Source of the DNA: Phycisphaerae bacterium
GTDB lineage: Bacteria; Chloroflexota; Anaerolineae; 4572-78; J111
NCBI GenBank assembly: GCA_028285035.1
Contig: JANQQF010000071.1
Span: 88,774-152,773, forward strand
Length of the DNA stretch: 64,000 nucleotides
Direction of reading: 5' to 3'
Of the stretch, positions 35,319 through 43,565 are shown in pieces. Below the pieces are notes generated by a model, which had not been told where the DNA came from, made no database searches, and saw only the letters and a list, made by a program, of their open reading frames with translations. Both the position numbers and the translations under genes were made by a program. Positions within the stretch are counted from its first letter, which is position 1. Each line of letters opens with the position of its first letter.

Positions 35319-36367
35319 TATGCCTCGCTAGCCGAAGCCACAAGCAGTTGTTGCCGGCGCAGCTGGCCAAAACTGATCATTCGCTTTTCCTCTTCATCCC
35401 ACAAGCTCAGGAAGAGACTCTTCAAACTAGAAGTAAATGTAAGCGTCATCGCATCTTGAAACATTGGATTTTCTTCATGACATTGCTCCAGTCGATAATT
35501 GGGAATCCGAGGGCTGAGATGATGAATGTGATGGTACCCAATGTTGCCCGTAAACCACTGCATTACTTTGGGTAATTTATAAAATGAACTACCCTCTAAA
35601 GCGGCAGCGCTATATTCCCAATCTTCGTGGTGCTCCCAGTATGTCTCTTCATATTGATGTTGATGGAAGAAAAGCCAGGTTCCAATCGATGACCCCGTGA
35701 TCAAAACCGGCGCGTGAACAATCAAAAAGTCCTGCCAACCAACCAACAACACCATAATCACAACTTCTATCAAAATTGCCAGATTGGTCCAATGTACACT
35801 TGGCTCTTCTCGTCGTAAGGGTTTTGCCTCAGGGGTTGTGAAGCGAAAGAATACCGTGAACAGAAGGGTCGGGCCAATAACAAACATAATCAATGGGTGA
35901 CGATACACGCGATACTTAAACTTCTCCCAGCTTGATAAAGCCAAATATTCTTTTACGGTCTTTGTGTGCACATCACCAATGCCACGATGATCCAAATCAC
36001 CAGAGTGAGCGTGGTGGATGGCGTGGCTTCGCTGCCAGTAAAAGTAAGGCGTCCAGGTAAAGAGGCTGGCGAACAAGCCAACGCGATCGTTGTAGCGTCG
36101 ATTCTTGAAAAACGAGCCGTGACCACAATCGTGCTGAATAATAAAAATCCGTACTAAAAACAAACCAGCCAAAATGCTTAACGGCACGGTAAGAAAAACG
36201 CTAATCTCAAGAGCAAGATACGCGAGGTACCAAATTATGAAGAAGGGAACGAAGGTGTTGATCACTTGCCAGACACTCACCCAAACATCGGCTTTTTGAT
36301 ATTGGGATACGATTTTTTTCCAGGCAAGTTGTTCTGCCGAGTACGATTTGGTGGTATTTGTTTGCAC
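35318..36367 (-). CDS. membrane fatty acid desaturase
   Basis: The 349-residue integral membrane di-iron enzyme has all three His boxes: HDCGHGSF (HxxxH), HAIHHAHSGD (HxxHH) and HHIHH. Hydrophobic helices lie around 35-80 and 165-235. It resembles delta-12/omega-6-type acyl-lipid desaturases (DesA/FAD2 clade), which introduce double bonds into membrane lipid acyl chains with ferredoxin or cytochrome. It is first in an operon with the variant MBL protein and has an inverted repeat in its promoter region (36413-36429). Confidence 0.9.
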   Translation of the reverse strand: MQTNTTKSYSAEQLAWKKIVSQYQKADVWVSVWQVINTFVPFFIIWYLAYLALEISVFLTVPLSILAGLFLVRIFIIQHDCGHGSFFKNRRYNDRVGLFASLFTWTPYFYWQRSHAIHHAHSGDLDHRGIGDVHTKTVKEYLALSSWEKFKYRVYRHPLIMFVIGPTLLFTVFFRFTTPEAKPLRREEPSVHWTNLAILIEVVIMVLLVGWQDFLIVHAPVLITGSSIGTWLFFHQHQYEETYWEHHEDWEYSAAALEGSSFYKLPKVMQWFTGNIGYHHIHHLSPRIPNYRLEQCHEENPMFQDAMTLTFTSSLKSLFLSLWDEEEKRMISFGQLRRQQLLVASASEA

Positions 36368-36412
36368 TAAAATCTCCTAGCGGGTTGAATTTAAAGTTGA
36401 AGTTGCTTCAGA

Positions 36413-36429
36413 TTGAAATTATATTTCAA
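36413..36429. promoter_or_regulatory. inverted repeat TTGAAAT-N3-ATTTCAA upstream of the desaturase
   Basis: A perfect 7-bp inverted repeat lies 46 nt upstream of the desaturase start, flanked by weaker AAGTTGAA/TTCAACTT arms. It resembles operators for lipid-responsive TetR or GntR regulators. Nothing else is evident in the 260-nt gap up to 36627. Confidence 0.45.
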
Positions 36430-36627
36430 CTTGAATTTGCGAATAATAGAGCAAGTGCAAACAAATACAAAAAAGTGCGCTCTCAAGAATAGCCTCATTA
36501 CCCCACTTATGAGGGGTTTGCCTAGAGTTAAGAGATATTTAACAGATTATTGCCTAATTTATGGCAATGTTTGGGGTTTTAGGCGGGACTAATTGGGACA
36601 AAGGCGTGAGTCATCCTGTCCCAACCA

Positions 36628-37503
36628 CTAACTGCTATTTTTCGAGATGTGCCACGGTTTATGCTGCCAGCCGAGGCGGGCTTTGGCAGCAGCGGTATCA
36701 ATATGAGGCATATGCGTTTCAATCAGGGCGATCGTTTCGCTCACCAAAATCTCGATGTCTGGTAGGGTTTTAGAAAGATCATCCGCAAACAATCTTTCCA
36801 GACGTTCTGCTAAAGCGGGGGGTTTTATCGTCATTTGATCAATAAAGGCGTGCGTTCGTTTAAACTGAAAGGTGGTAAAATAAAGCCGATTAAGACCTGC
36901 CAAGACTGCGACAATTTTCTGGGCGGTCTCTACTAAAATTTCTTGATACCAGAGTGAGGCATCACGGGTTTCAAAATGATGGACTAGCCCCCACACTGGG
37001 AAAAAGCGCAAATGGGTCGTGACCATTGCATCAGCCAGCGAGTCGGGATATGCTGCAATTTGGGCCTTCCAACGATCAATATAAGCCTCGCCATACAAAG
37101 CCCGACAAGCTAAGGTCCCTTCCATTGCCTTTTGTAGGGGCGAATCAACATCAAGCTTTTCCAACACCTGCGCGATGGCCCCTTCCCAGGCCGCAATTGT
37201 GGTGTGTCCGGTCTGGACCTCAATCCCCTCAATGTGATATGCCTCCGCAAACTGACCTTCGTCTCGATTACCAATCGTCCATTTTCGTTCTGAACCACCA
37301 TGGGCCTGACGAATTGAGTGCAGCATATCTTCTGTAGGCAATTCATCCTCATAATAGATGGTTAGATCAAGATCAGAGTAAAAATCAGCCAATCCTTTCG
37401 CCGTAGATCCAGTCACCATCGCTGCCTTGGTTTGGTCCAACTCGGTATATGGTTGAACAATTTGTTTGGCTAATTCATTCAAATATTGCGTTGCTTGAGT
37501 CAT
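36628..37503 (-). CDS. nucleotidyltransferase-fold protein (DUF4037-like)
   Basis: The 291-residue protein has a polymerase-beta-type nucleotidyltransferase motif, VTGSTAKGLADFYSDLDLTIYY (GS followed by DxD), and a helical C-terminal part ending in LIETHMPHID. It resembles aminoglycoside-nucleotidyltransferase-like and DUF4037 proteins. The substrate is unknown. The start is 25 nt after the stop of the ArsR-type gene on the same strand, so co-transcription is likely. Confidence 0.75.
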   Translation of the reverse strand: MTQATQYLNELAKQIVQPYTELDQTKAAMVTGSTAKGLADFYSDLDLTIYYEDELPTEDMLHSIRQAHGGSERKWTIGNRDEGQFAEAYHIEGIEVQTGHTTIAAWEGAIAQVLEKLDVDSPLQKAMEGTLACRALYGEAYIDRWKAQIAAYPDSLADAMVTTHLRFFPVWGLVHHFETRDASLWYQEILVETAQKIVAVLAGLNRLYFTTFQFKRTHAFIDQMTIKPPALAERLERLFADDLSKTLPDIEILVSETIALIETHMPHIDTAAAKARLGWQHKPWHISKNSS

Positions 37504-37528
37504 GCTGATGCTCCTTTCGGTGGTTGGG

Positions 37529-38113
37529 CTAAGAATTTAGCTTGTAAAATATCAGAGACAATTCGTACAATGGTTCATCTATGGCTTCATTTTGTACGCC
37601 AAGCTCGGTCACCTCTTGAATTAAGGAGTCCAGCTTTTGATGCAACGCGGTCAGTTGCTCATCTGTCAACTTAAAGCCTTTCTTTGAGAAGAAGGGGTGA
37701 CGGGGTGGTACCCCTTCTGTCTCATCTCGTTGAGCATAGGCCAGTTGAAAATCCCGCTGGGTTGCCTCCAACATTGAACCAAACAACGCCTCGGCAGACT
37801 CAGCGGGCACTTTATCGGAGATCAACGGATTGACAATTTTGAATTGCAACGCCGTCACTTGGTAGATCTTTTCCACCAAGTTGCCCGTAATATGATGGTC
37901 AACCACTTGAATTAGTCCGTGCTTTTGCAGCAGATTCACGTGATAGTAAAGTTTCGTGGCTGGTATATCCAACGCAGCGGAAATTGCCTTGATTGTGGTT
38001 GGGATCTCCATCAAACGCACTATTTTTAAGCGCAGGGCATCTGCAAACACCTTTATCGTTTCTACATCGTGCAACCACATCTCGGGTTGAGGAGAAAATT
38101 CTTCTTGAGCCAT
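37529..38113 (-). CDS. ArsR-like winged-helix transcriptional regulator
   Basis: This 194-residue protein has an N-terminal winged helix (VFADALRLKIVRLMEIPTTIKAISAALDIPATKLYYHVNLLQKHGLIQVV), typical of HTH_20/ArsR-type repressors, and a C-terminal helical domain. There is no metal-binding Cys pair, so the signal is probably not a metal. It is divergent from the deazaflavin oxidoreductase gene. Confidence 0.85.
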   Translation of the reverse strand: MAQEEFSPQPEMWLHDVETIKVFADALRLKIVRLMEIPTTIKAISAALDIPATKLYYHVNLLQKHGLIQVVDHHITGNLVEKIYQVTALQFKIVNPLISDKVPAESAEALFGSMLEATQRDFQLAYAQRDETEGVPPRHPFFSKKGFKLTDEQLTALHQKLDSLIQEVTELGVQNEAIDEPLYELSLIFYKLNS

Positions 38114-38251
38114 TTTATTCTTACGTTACCATTCAAATTTATTCAAATAGATTATATTGATTTAAATATGGACCGTCAAATTTAAAGACAGTGTTTCAAA
38201 GAAAAAATGTACAGGTTTCTCAAATATACACCTAAATTTATAGACAAAAAC

Positions 38252-38279
38252 TAGACAAATTAACTTTTTTAGATACAAT
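38252..38279 (+). promoter_or_regulatory. sigma70-like promoter TAGACA-N16-TACAAT
   Basis: TAGACA (38252-38257) and TACAAT (38274-38279) lie 34 nt before the deazaflavin oxidoreductase ATG, in an A+T-rich gap shared with the divergent ArsR-type gene. Confidence 0.4.
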
Positions 38280-38312
38280 ACAAACAAATCACTATAAAAG
38301 TTGGATTATTTA

Positions 38313-38756
38313 ATGACAAACACCCCTTTTCAAAACGTTGAACAAAAATTTTTTAAGCGTCTGAACAAAGTCGTCGAACCATTAGTTCGGAATGGTGTGG
38401 GGTCCCCCGGTTTGGTGCCGATTGGAGCGATTGTGCTAGAAACAACGGGACGTAAGAGTGGTCGGATTTACAAAACACCTTTGCTAGCCTCCCGCTTGAC
38501 AAACCTCATTCTGGTCAGCACGGTTCGTCGAAATTCGCAATGGATCAAAAATCTCGCCGAGACTCCTGAGACCACAATATGGCTTCAGGGCAAAGCACAA
38601 CCAGTCACAGCTTATTTGGCTGCCTCTGGCTTATCCTCAACAAAATCATCAACAAAGCCCTCACCCTTGATCCGTTTCTTGATAAAACGTCTAAAACGGA
38701 TCAGCACAATCAGTGGGTTCGATTTTGCCATTCTCGACCCCAAAGTGGTTTCATAA
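38313..38756 (+). CDS. deazaflavin (F420)-dependent nitroreductase family protein
   Basis: The 147-residue protein has the split-barrel Ddn pattern: PIGAIVLETTGRKSGRIYKTPLLASRLTNLILVSTVRR, SQWIKNLAETPETTIWLQGKAQPVTA. Members use F420 or related cofactors, or bind quinones. The end of the protein after about residue 100 is Ser/Lys-rich and less conserved. ATG 38313 is preferred over TTG 38301. Confidence 0.75.
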   Translation: MTNTPFQNVEQKFFKRLNKVVEPLVRNGVGSPGLVPIGAIVLETTGRKSGRIYKTPLLASRLTNLILVSTVRRNSQWIKNLAETPETTIWLQGKAQPVTAYLAASGLSSTKSSTKPSPLIRFLIKRLKRISTISGFDFAILDPKVVS

Positions 38757-38865
38757 AGTTCTTTGACAGCAAAAGACGAGGCTGTTATTATTCCCACAGC
38801 TTGGAATATTTGAGTTCCACCCTGTTCAAAACAACATACCCAAGTCCTTCCTTACCAATCCAAGA

Positions 38866-38885
38866 ATTTATAAGTTCTTATAAAT
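38866..38885. promoter_or_regulatory. 20-bp palindrome ATTTATAAG-TT-CTTATAAAT
   Basis: This perfect 9-bp inverted repeat with a 2-nt centre lies 36 nt before the acyl-CoA dehydrogenase ATG. It is a candidate operator for a TetR- or FadR-like regulator of the acyl-CoA pair. Confidence 0.5.
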
Positions 38886-38921
38886 CACTAGCCACTATTC
38901 ACCATATTTAAGGAGTCAAAG

Positions 38922-40067
38922 ATGAAGCCTGACATACTAACTGAAGAACATCTTATGTTTCGCGATGCGTTCGCAAAATTTGTCGAGAAAGAAATTGTCC
39001 CTCATCACGAACAGTGGGAAAAAGATAAAATTGTCCCACGAGAGATTTGGACCAAAGCGGGGCAGTATGGCTTCCTATGCATGGATGTAGCCGAAGAGTA
39101 CAACGGGGGTGGCTTAAAGGATTTCCGCTACAACGCCATTGTAGCCGAAGAGTTATCGAAAGTGGGTGCCTCAGGCCCCTTCTTTGGTCTACACACTGAT
39201 ATAGTTGTGCCCTACATTTCAGAATACGGAACCGAAGAGCAGAAACAACGTTGGTTACCAAAATTAGCCACGGGAGAATATATCTCAGCAATTGCAATGA
39301 CCGAACCCAACGCGGGCAGTGATTTAGCCGGGGTTGGCACCACCGCTGTCTGGGATGGTGAGTGCTACATCATCAACGGCCAAAAAACGTTTATCAGCAA
39401 CGGCATCCTCAATGATCTTGTCATTGTTGTGGCCAAAACGGACAATGAAAGAGGCGCACACGGGATCAGCTTGATTGTCGTTGAAGATGGGACGCCGGGT
39501 TATGAACGAGGCCGTAATTTAGAAAAAATTGGACTACACGCGCAAGATACCGCCGAGTTATTTTTTACAGATGTGCGGGTCCCTCGCGAAAACCTGCTAG
39601 GGGAAGAAGGCAAGGGATTTATCTACCTGATGCAACAACTGCCACAGGAACGACTGAGTATCGCCGTCAGCGGGATCGCCGCGGCAGAAGCGGCCTTGGA
39701 GTGGACGATTCAATATTGTAAGGAACGCACTGCCTTCGGTCGCCCCATCAGCGATCTGCAAAATACACGCTTCAAAATTGCCGAGATGCAAACCGAGGTT
39801 GAAATCGGACGAGTGTTTGTCGATCATTGCATTATACTGCTTAATGAGAACCAACTGAGCAACGAAAAAGCCTCAATGGCCAAATGGTGGATCACTGATT
39901 TACAAAATCGGGTGGTCGACCAATGTTTACAACTCCACGGTGGCTACGGCTATATGATGGAATATCCGATTGCCAAAGCCTTCATCGACTCCCGCATCCA
40001 GCCCATCTATGGCGGGACCAACGAGATTATGAAGGAAATCATCGGACGAAAGATTTTCGCCAGTTAG
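38922..40067 (+). CDS. acyl-CoA dehydrogenase
   Basis: The 381-residue flavoenzyme has an acyl-CoA dehydrogenase layout: N-terminal helical domain, YISAIAMTEPNAGSDLAGVGTTA and QKTFISNGILNDLVIVV in the middle beta domain, RTAFGRPISDLQNTRFKIAEM, and a C-terminal HGGYGYMMEYPIAKAFIDSRIQPIYGGTNEIMKEIIGR that carries the catalytic Glu. Chain-length class is unclear; long-chain or branched substrates are plausible. AAGGAG precedes the start. The stop lies 8 nt before the enoyl-CoA hydratase start. Confidence 0.93.
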   Translation: MKPDILTEEHLMFRDAFAKFVEKEIVPHHEQWEKDKIVPREIWTKAGQYGFLCMDVAEEYNGGGLKDFRYNAIVAEELSKVGASGPFFGLHTDIVVPYISEYGTEEQKQRWLPKLATGEYISAIAMTEPNAGSDLAGVGTTAVWDGECYIINGQKTFISNGILNDLVIVVAKTDNERGAHGISLIVVEDGTPGYERGRNLEKIGLHAQDTAELFFTDVRVPRENLLGEEGKGFIYLMQQLPQERLSIAVSGIAAAEAALEWTIQYCKERTAFGRPISDLQNTRFKIAEMQTEVEIGRVFVDHCIILLNENQLSNEKASMAKWWITDLQNRVVDQCLQLHGGYGYMMEYPIAKAFIDSRIQPIYGGTNEIMKEIIGRKIFAS

Positions 40068-40075
40068 AGAAAGCT

Positions 40076-40807
40076 ATGAGCGTAACCATTGAAAAAAATG
40101 GGCCGGTAACAACCATCATTTTAAGTCGGCCCAATGTCCGCAATGCGGTAGATCGCCCCACCGCCGAAGCGCTCGTTGGTGTCTTCTTTGGGGACAACGG
40201 CACCTTCTGCGCTGGGGCTGATCTCAAGGCCATTGCGGATGGGACACGGGCCAATCGGCTTGAGCCAGATGGGGATGGCCCAATGGGGCCGTCTCGAATG
40301 CTTTTGAGCAAGCCCGTCATTGCCGCTGTCTCGGGTTATGCTGTTGCCGGCGGGCTTGAGTTGGCCTTGTGGTGTGATTTGCGGGTGATGGAGGAAGATG
40401 CCATTTTTGGGGTGTTCTGCCGCCGCTGGGGCGTGCCCCTCATCGATGGGGGGACGGTACGACTACCCCGCCTCATCGGTCTTAGCCACGCCCTTGATCT
40501 CATTTTGACCGGACGTCCCGTCGATGCCACCGAAGCCTTACAAATGGGTCTAGCCAATCGGGTTGTGCCCACGGGTACGGCTCGTCAAGCCGCCGAAACA
40601 CTAGCCCAGGAGTTAGCTCAATTCCCTCAATTGTGTATGCGCACCGATCGAATGTCGGCCTATCAGCAAGCGGACTTAGCCTTGGCGGACGCGATGCAAC
40701 AGGAATTCGCCGCAGGGATCAAGGTCGTTTGGCAAGAAGGCGTAAAAGGGGCAGGCCGATTTGCGGCTGGAGCCGGGCGGCACGGATCGTTTGAGGATAA
40801 TGGGTGA
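40076..40807 (+). CDS. enoyl-CoA hydratase/isomerase with an internal deletion
   Basis: The 243-residue crotonase-fold protein shows GTFCAGADLKAIADG (oxyanion hole), SKPVIAAVSGYAVAGGLELALWCDLRV and a VFCRRWGVPLIDGGTVRLPRLIG segment with the catalytic Glu region. Between PTAEALV and GVFFGDNGTFC about 18 residues found in relatives (the AFxxFDxDDxxxVAVL strand-helix) are missing without a frameshift, so folding or activity may be affected. ATG 40076 is 8 nt after the dehydrogenase stop; a longer upstream frame overlaps that gene and is rejected. Confidence 0.85.
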   Translation: MSVTIEKNGPVTTIILSRPNVRNAVDRPTAEALVGVFFGDNGTFCAGADLKAIADGTRANRLEPDGDGPMGPSRMLLSKPVIAAVSGYAVAGGLELALWCDLRVMEEDAIFGVFCRRWGVPLIDGGTVRLPRLIGLSHALDLILTGRPVDATEALQMGLANRVVPTGTARQAAETLAQELAQFPQLCMRTDRMSAYQQADLALADAMQQEFAAGIKVVWQEGVKGAGRFAAGAGRHGSFEDNG

Positions 40808-40815
40808 GATGAGAA

Positions 40816-40886
40816 AAGCCCCCTTGGTCCCCCAAAGGGAGAATATCCTTTCTAGATTCCCCCCTTTGGGGGCTAGGGGGGCTAAT
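40816..40886. repeat. GC-rich palindromic element (AGCCCCC...GGGGGGCT)
   Basis: AGCCCCCTTGGTCCCCCAAAGGG pairs, with small gaps, to CCCCCCTTTGGGGGCTAGGGGGGCT. It is of the same type as 30191-30284. It lies between convergent genes and may end transcription from both. Confidence 0.65.
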
Positions 40887-40988
40887 GTTCGATGTCTTAT
40901 CCCCCTGATCAGAGCCTCAAGGATTGGAACTCCCCAATTTTCCCAGAATTTAACAGCCTTCTCCTTTGAGACCTAAAGGTACAGGACA

Positions 40989-42533
40989 TTATCCCCGCAA
41001 CTTATACCGCTGAATCTTCCCCGTCGCCGTTTTCGGTAACTCAGGCACAAACTCAATCTGCCGAGGTCGTTTGTATCCCGCCATTTGCTCCTGGCAATAT
41101 GCGATCAAGGTCTCGATCATCTCAGCATCAGCTAAATAGCCATCATTTAACACCACATACGCCTTGGGCTTGATCAAATCATCCGCGTCACGCCACTCGG
41201 TGACCGCACACTCGACCACCGCAGGATGACTAATCAGCGTGCTCTCGACCTCCATCGGCGAGACCCAGATGCCACCAACCTTGAGCATATCGTCTGAGCG
41301 TCCGGCATGCCAGTAGTAGCCATCCTCATCGACTCGGAATTGATCACCTGTGAAAAACCACTCGCCACGAAAGGTATGGCGACTGCGTTCATATTGATGG
41401 AGATACGACAGAGCAACGGTATCACCCCTGACGAGCAAATTACCCACCTCACCGACGGGTGTGGGCTGCCCTACCTCATCAACCAAACGCACGTCAAAAC
41501 CCCCTACAGGTTTGCCGCTGCTACCAGGTCGAATGTCATCCGGTCGGTTGGAAATGAAGTTGTGATAGACCTCTGTAGCCCCCACGCCATTAACAATATC
41601 CAGTCCGGTGCGCCGTTTCCATTCGTGCCACACTGGTGCGGGCAAATTTTCGCCACCAGAGACACACAAGCGCAGGGAAGACAGATTATAACGCTGCTCA
41701 AAATCAGGCATCGATAGAGCCATTGCGTACCCAGTCGGGGCGTTGTACAAAATGGTGGGCTTAAACGCCTGCACCATCTCAAAGATGTTACTGGCTTGTC
41801 GCGGGGAGCCGGAAAACAGGACGCAGGAAGCGCCAACATACCACGGAAAGAGCAAGTTGCCCCCCGTGCCGTAGGTAAAGAAGAGCTTGGCCCCGGCAAA
41901 GGTGCGATCCTCCTCCCGCAAGCCCAAGGTGTTTTTCCCCCAATATTCGGAAATCAAGGGCAAATCTTTGTGGGCGTGTAGAATGCCCTTGGGTTGGCCC
42001 GTCGTCCCGCTGGAGTAGTTGAGGGTGCAGTAATCCTCACGATGGGTCGGGGTAACGGCGAGAGTCGTGGGTTCAGCGGCGATCCAATCCCCATAGGATA
42101 TTGCCCCATCTCGTTCCCCATCAATCACGATCAGATGCTCCAAGAAGGGTTGATTGGGCAAAATAGGGACGATTGCATCCCAGAAACTGTCGTGCAGGAT
42201 CAACACCCGTGGTCGGCTATCGCGCAAAATGTAATCGTACTCGGCGGCGGTGAGCAAGGTATTCAGGCCAATCGAGATGGCCCCAATTTTGAGCGTGCCA
42301 AAGAAGCTGGTCACCCACTCCGCCGTATCGAGCGTCAACAGCCCGACGGTTTCACCGTGTCGCACGCCCAGCTTTTTCAACGCGTTGCCCACCTGATTTG
42401 CCTCCGCCGCCACTTCCCCAAAGGTCAATGTCCGCTCTCGGCTACACAGGGCAATTTTATCCGCCCTCGTTTTAAGATTGTGCTCTAAAATATCTACCGC
42501 GTTGTAGTACAACGGCAAGTCGGTCATTCGCAT
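40989..42533 (-). CDS. benzoate-CoA-ligase-like AMP-binding enzyme
   Basis: This 514-residue adenylate-forming enzyme has the P-loop-like LNYSSGTTGQPKGILHAHKD, VNGVGATEVYHNFISN, GEWFFTGDQFRVDEDGYYWHAGRSDDMLKVGGIWVSP and the C-terminal Lys in LPKTATGKIQRYKL. The overall pattern, with GATEVYHNFISNRP and SDDMLKVGGIWVSP, is typical of the benzoate/4-hydroxybenzoate-CoA ligase group. It activates a carboxylic acid as acyl-AMP and then acyl-CoA, and could feed the neighbouring acyl-CoA dehydrogenase. The substrate needs biochemical proof. Confidence 0.85.
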   Translation of the reverse strand: MRMTDLPLYYNAVDILEHNLKTRADKIALCSRERTLTFGEVAAEANQVGNALKKLGVRHGETVGLLTLDTAEWVTSFFGTLKIGAISIGLNTLLTAAEYDYILRDSRPRVLILHDSFWDAIVPILPNQPFLEHLIVIDGERDGAISYGDWIAAEPTTLAVTPTHREDYCTLNYSSGTTGQPKGILHAHKDLPLISEYWGKNTLGLREEDRTFAGAKLFFTYGTGGNLLFPWYVGASCVLFSGSPRQASNIFEMVQAFKPTILYNAPTGYAMALSMPDFEQRYNLSSLRLCVSGGENLPAPVWHEWKRRTGLDIVNGVGATEVYHNFISNRPDDIRPGSSGKPVGGFDVRLVDEVGQPTPVGEVGNLLVRGDTVALSYLHQYERSRHTFRGEWFFTGDQFRVDEDGYYWHAGRSDDMLKVGGIWVSPMEVESTLISHPAVVECAVTEWRDADDLIKPKAYVVLNDGYLADAEMIETLIAYCQEQMAGYKRPRQIEFVPELPKTATGKIQRYKLRG

Positions 42534-42636
42534 CGGTTGGCCTCAATAAGATATTTGGAGCCTAAGTTATCAAAATATCACTAATTTCACAATTTTTCAT
42601 ATCGCCATCACCGGGCAAGTCAGATTTCAAAATGAT

Positions 42637-42691
42637 TTGTCATACTTCCTGAGCAATCGTATAATACCTTAGAACATTTGGTTCGGTATTA
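42637..42691 (+). promoter_or_regulatory. promoter TTGTCA-N17-TATAAT with downstream hairpin/operator
   Basis: TTGTCA (42637-42642), 17 bp and TATAAT (42660-42665) form a strong promoter for the two-gene HNH cassette. TAATACC (42662-42668) and GGTATTA (42685-42691) form an inverted repeat that overlaps the -10, a natural place for autoregulation by the first gene product. Confidence 0.65.
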
Positions 42692-42708
42692 GAAAAGCAG
42701 GTTAGCTC

Positions 42709-43140
42709 ATGACACACTCAATTACTTTAAATTTACCCGACGGACTGTTTGACCCGGTTCAGCGAATGGCCCAAGCGACAAATCGGTCGGTTGAGGCGGT
42801 CTTGCTGGATGCGCTGCAAATGTCACTCCCCTCATTAGAAGGTCTGCCATCCGAATTGAAGCAAGAATTGATTGAGTTAGAAACTTTAGACAATCAGCAA
42901 CTTCGAGCGGTCATGTTAGAAACGGTCCCACTTGACCAACAACAAGATTTAGAAAACTTACTCTATCGTAATCAAGCTGGAGCACTGACTGATGCAGAAC
43001 GAGAAGCCTTAACGACATTGCAGAAAGCAGCCGATAAGGTGATGTTTCGTAAAGCAAGAGCGGCTGTGCTCTTAAAATTTCGCGGAGAACGTATTCCTAC
43101 CTTAACGGAGCTCCGTGACCTAACGACCTCGTCTGAATGA
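42709..43140 (+). CDS. hypothetical protein, antitoxin-like N-terminus
   Basis: The 143-residue protein opens with ITLNLPDGLFDPVQRMAQATNRSVEAVLLDALQ, a pattern like the DNA-binding ends of small antitoxins and DUF-type ribbon or helix regulators. The middle is Leu/Gln/Glu-rich and helical, with KVMFRKARAAVLLKFRGERIPTL near the C-terminus. It overlaps the HNH gene as ATGA, so translation is coupled and the pair behaves like an antitoxin-toxin or regulator-nuclease cassette. Confidence 0.65.
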   Translation: MTHSITLNLPDGLFDPVQRMAQATNRSVEAVLLDALQMSLPSLEGLPSELKQELIELETLDNQQLRAVMLETVPLDQQQDLENLLYRNQAGALTDAEREALTTLQKAADKVMFRKARAAVLLKFRGERIPTLTELRDLTTSSE

Positions 43141-43565
43141 GCTTTGCATATATTTCCTCTGACCTTCGACAACGCATCGCTGAACAAGCCAACTTTCGGT
43201 GTGGATATTGTCTTCGAACTGAAGCGTTAATGGGTATGCCGATGACAATCGACCATCTGATTCCTCAAGCCAAGGGTGGTCTTACTGTAGAAGAAAACCT
43301 TTGGCTGGCCTGCCGTCGTTGTAATGAGTTCAAAGGTGCCCAGACCCACGCTGTAGACCTTGAAACGAGTCAAACTTTTGCTATTTTTAATCCCCGCCAG
43401 CAGAATTGGGATGAGCATTTCACTTGGAGTGAAGACGGCACTGAAATCCAAGGCAAGACCACCATTGGTCGTGTCACCATCACCGCCCTTCAATTGAACA
43501 ATCCTGAAATTATTGTGACTCGTCGCTTGTGGGTGAGTGTTGGCTGGTGGCCGCCCCAAGAATAA
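43137..43565 (+). CDS. HNH endonuclease
   Basis: This 142-residue HNH protein has the zinc-ribbon/HNH layout FRCGYC at the start, MTIDHLIPQAKGG (catalytic DH), ENLWLACRRCNEFKG (second CxxC with N), then FNPRQQNWDEHF. The family is seen downstream of the helical partner in many cyanobacteria and Chloroflexota. It overlaps the convergent AfsR-like gene's end by 56 nt, so neither gene can extend further. Confidence 0.85.
   Translation: MSFAYISSDLRQRIAEQANFRCGYCLRTEALMGMPMTIDHLIPQAKGGLTVEENLWLACRRCNEFKGAQTHAVDLETSQTFAIFNPRQQNWDEHFTWSEDGTEIQGKTTIGRVTITALQLNNPEIIVTRRLWVSVGWWPPQE

Noticed and set aside
39923..40075. Upstream extension of the enoyl-CoA hydratase frame
   Set aside because: It overlaps the end of the acyl-CoA dehydrogenase in another frame and has no family similarity; ATG 40076 is the natural start.
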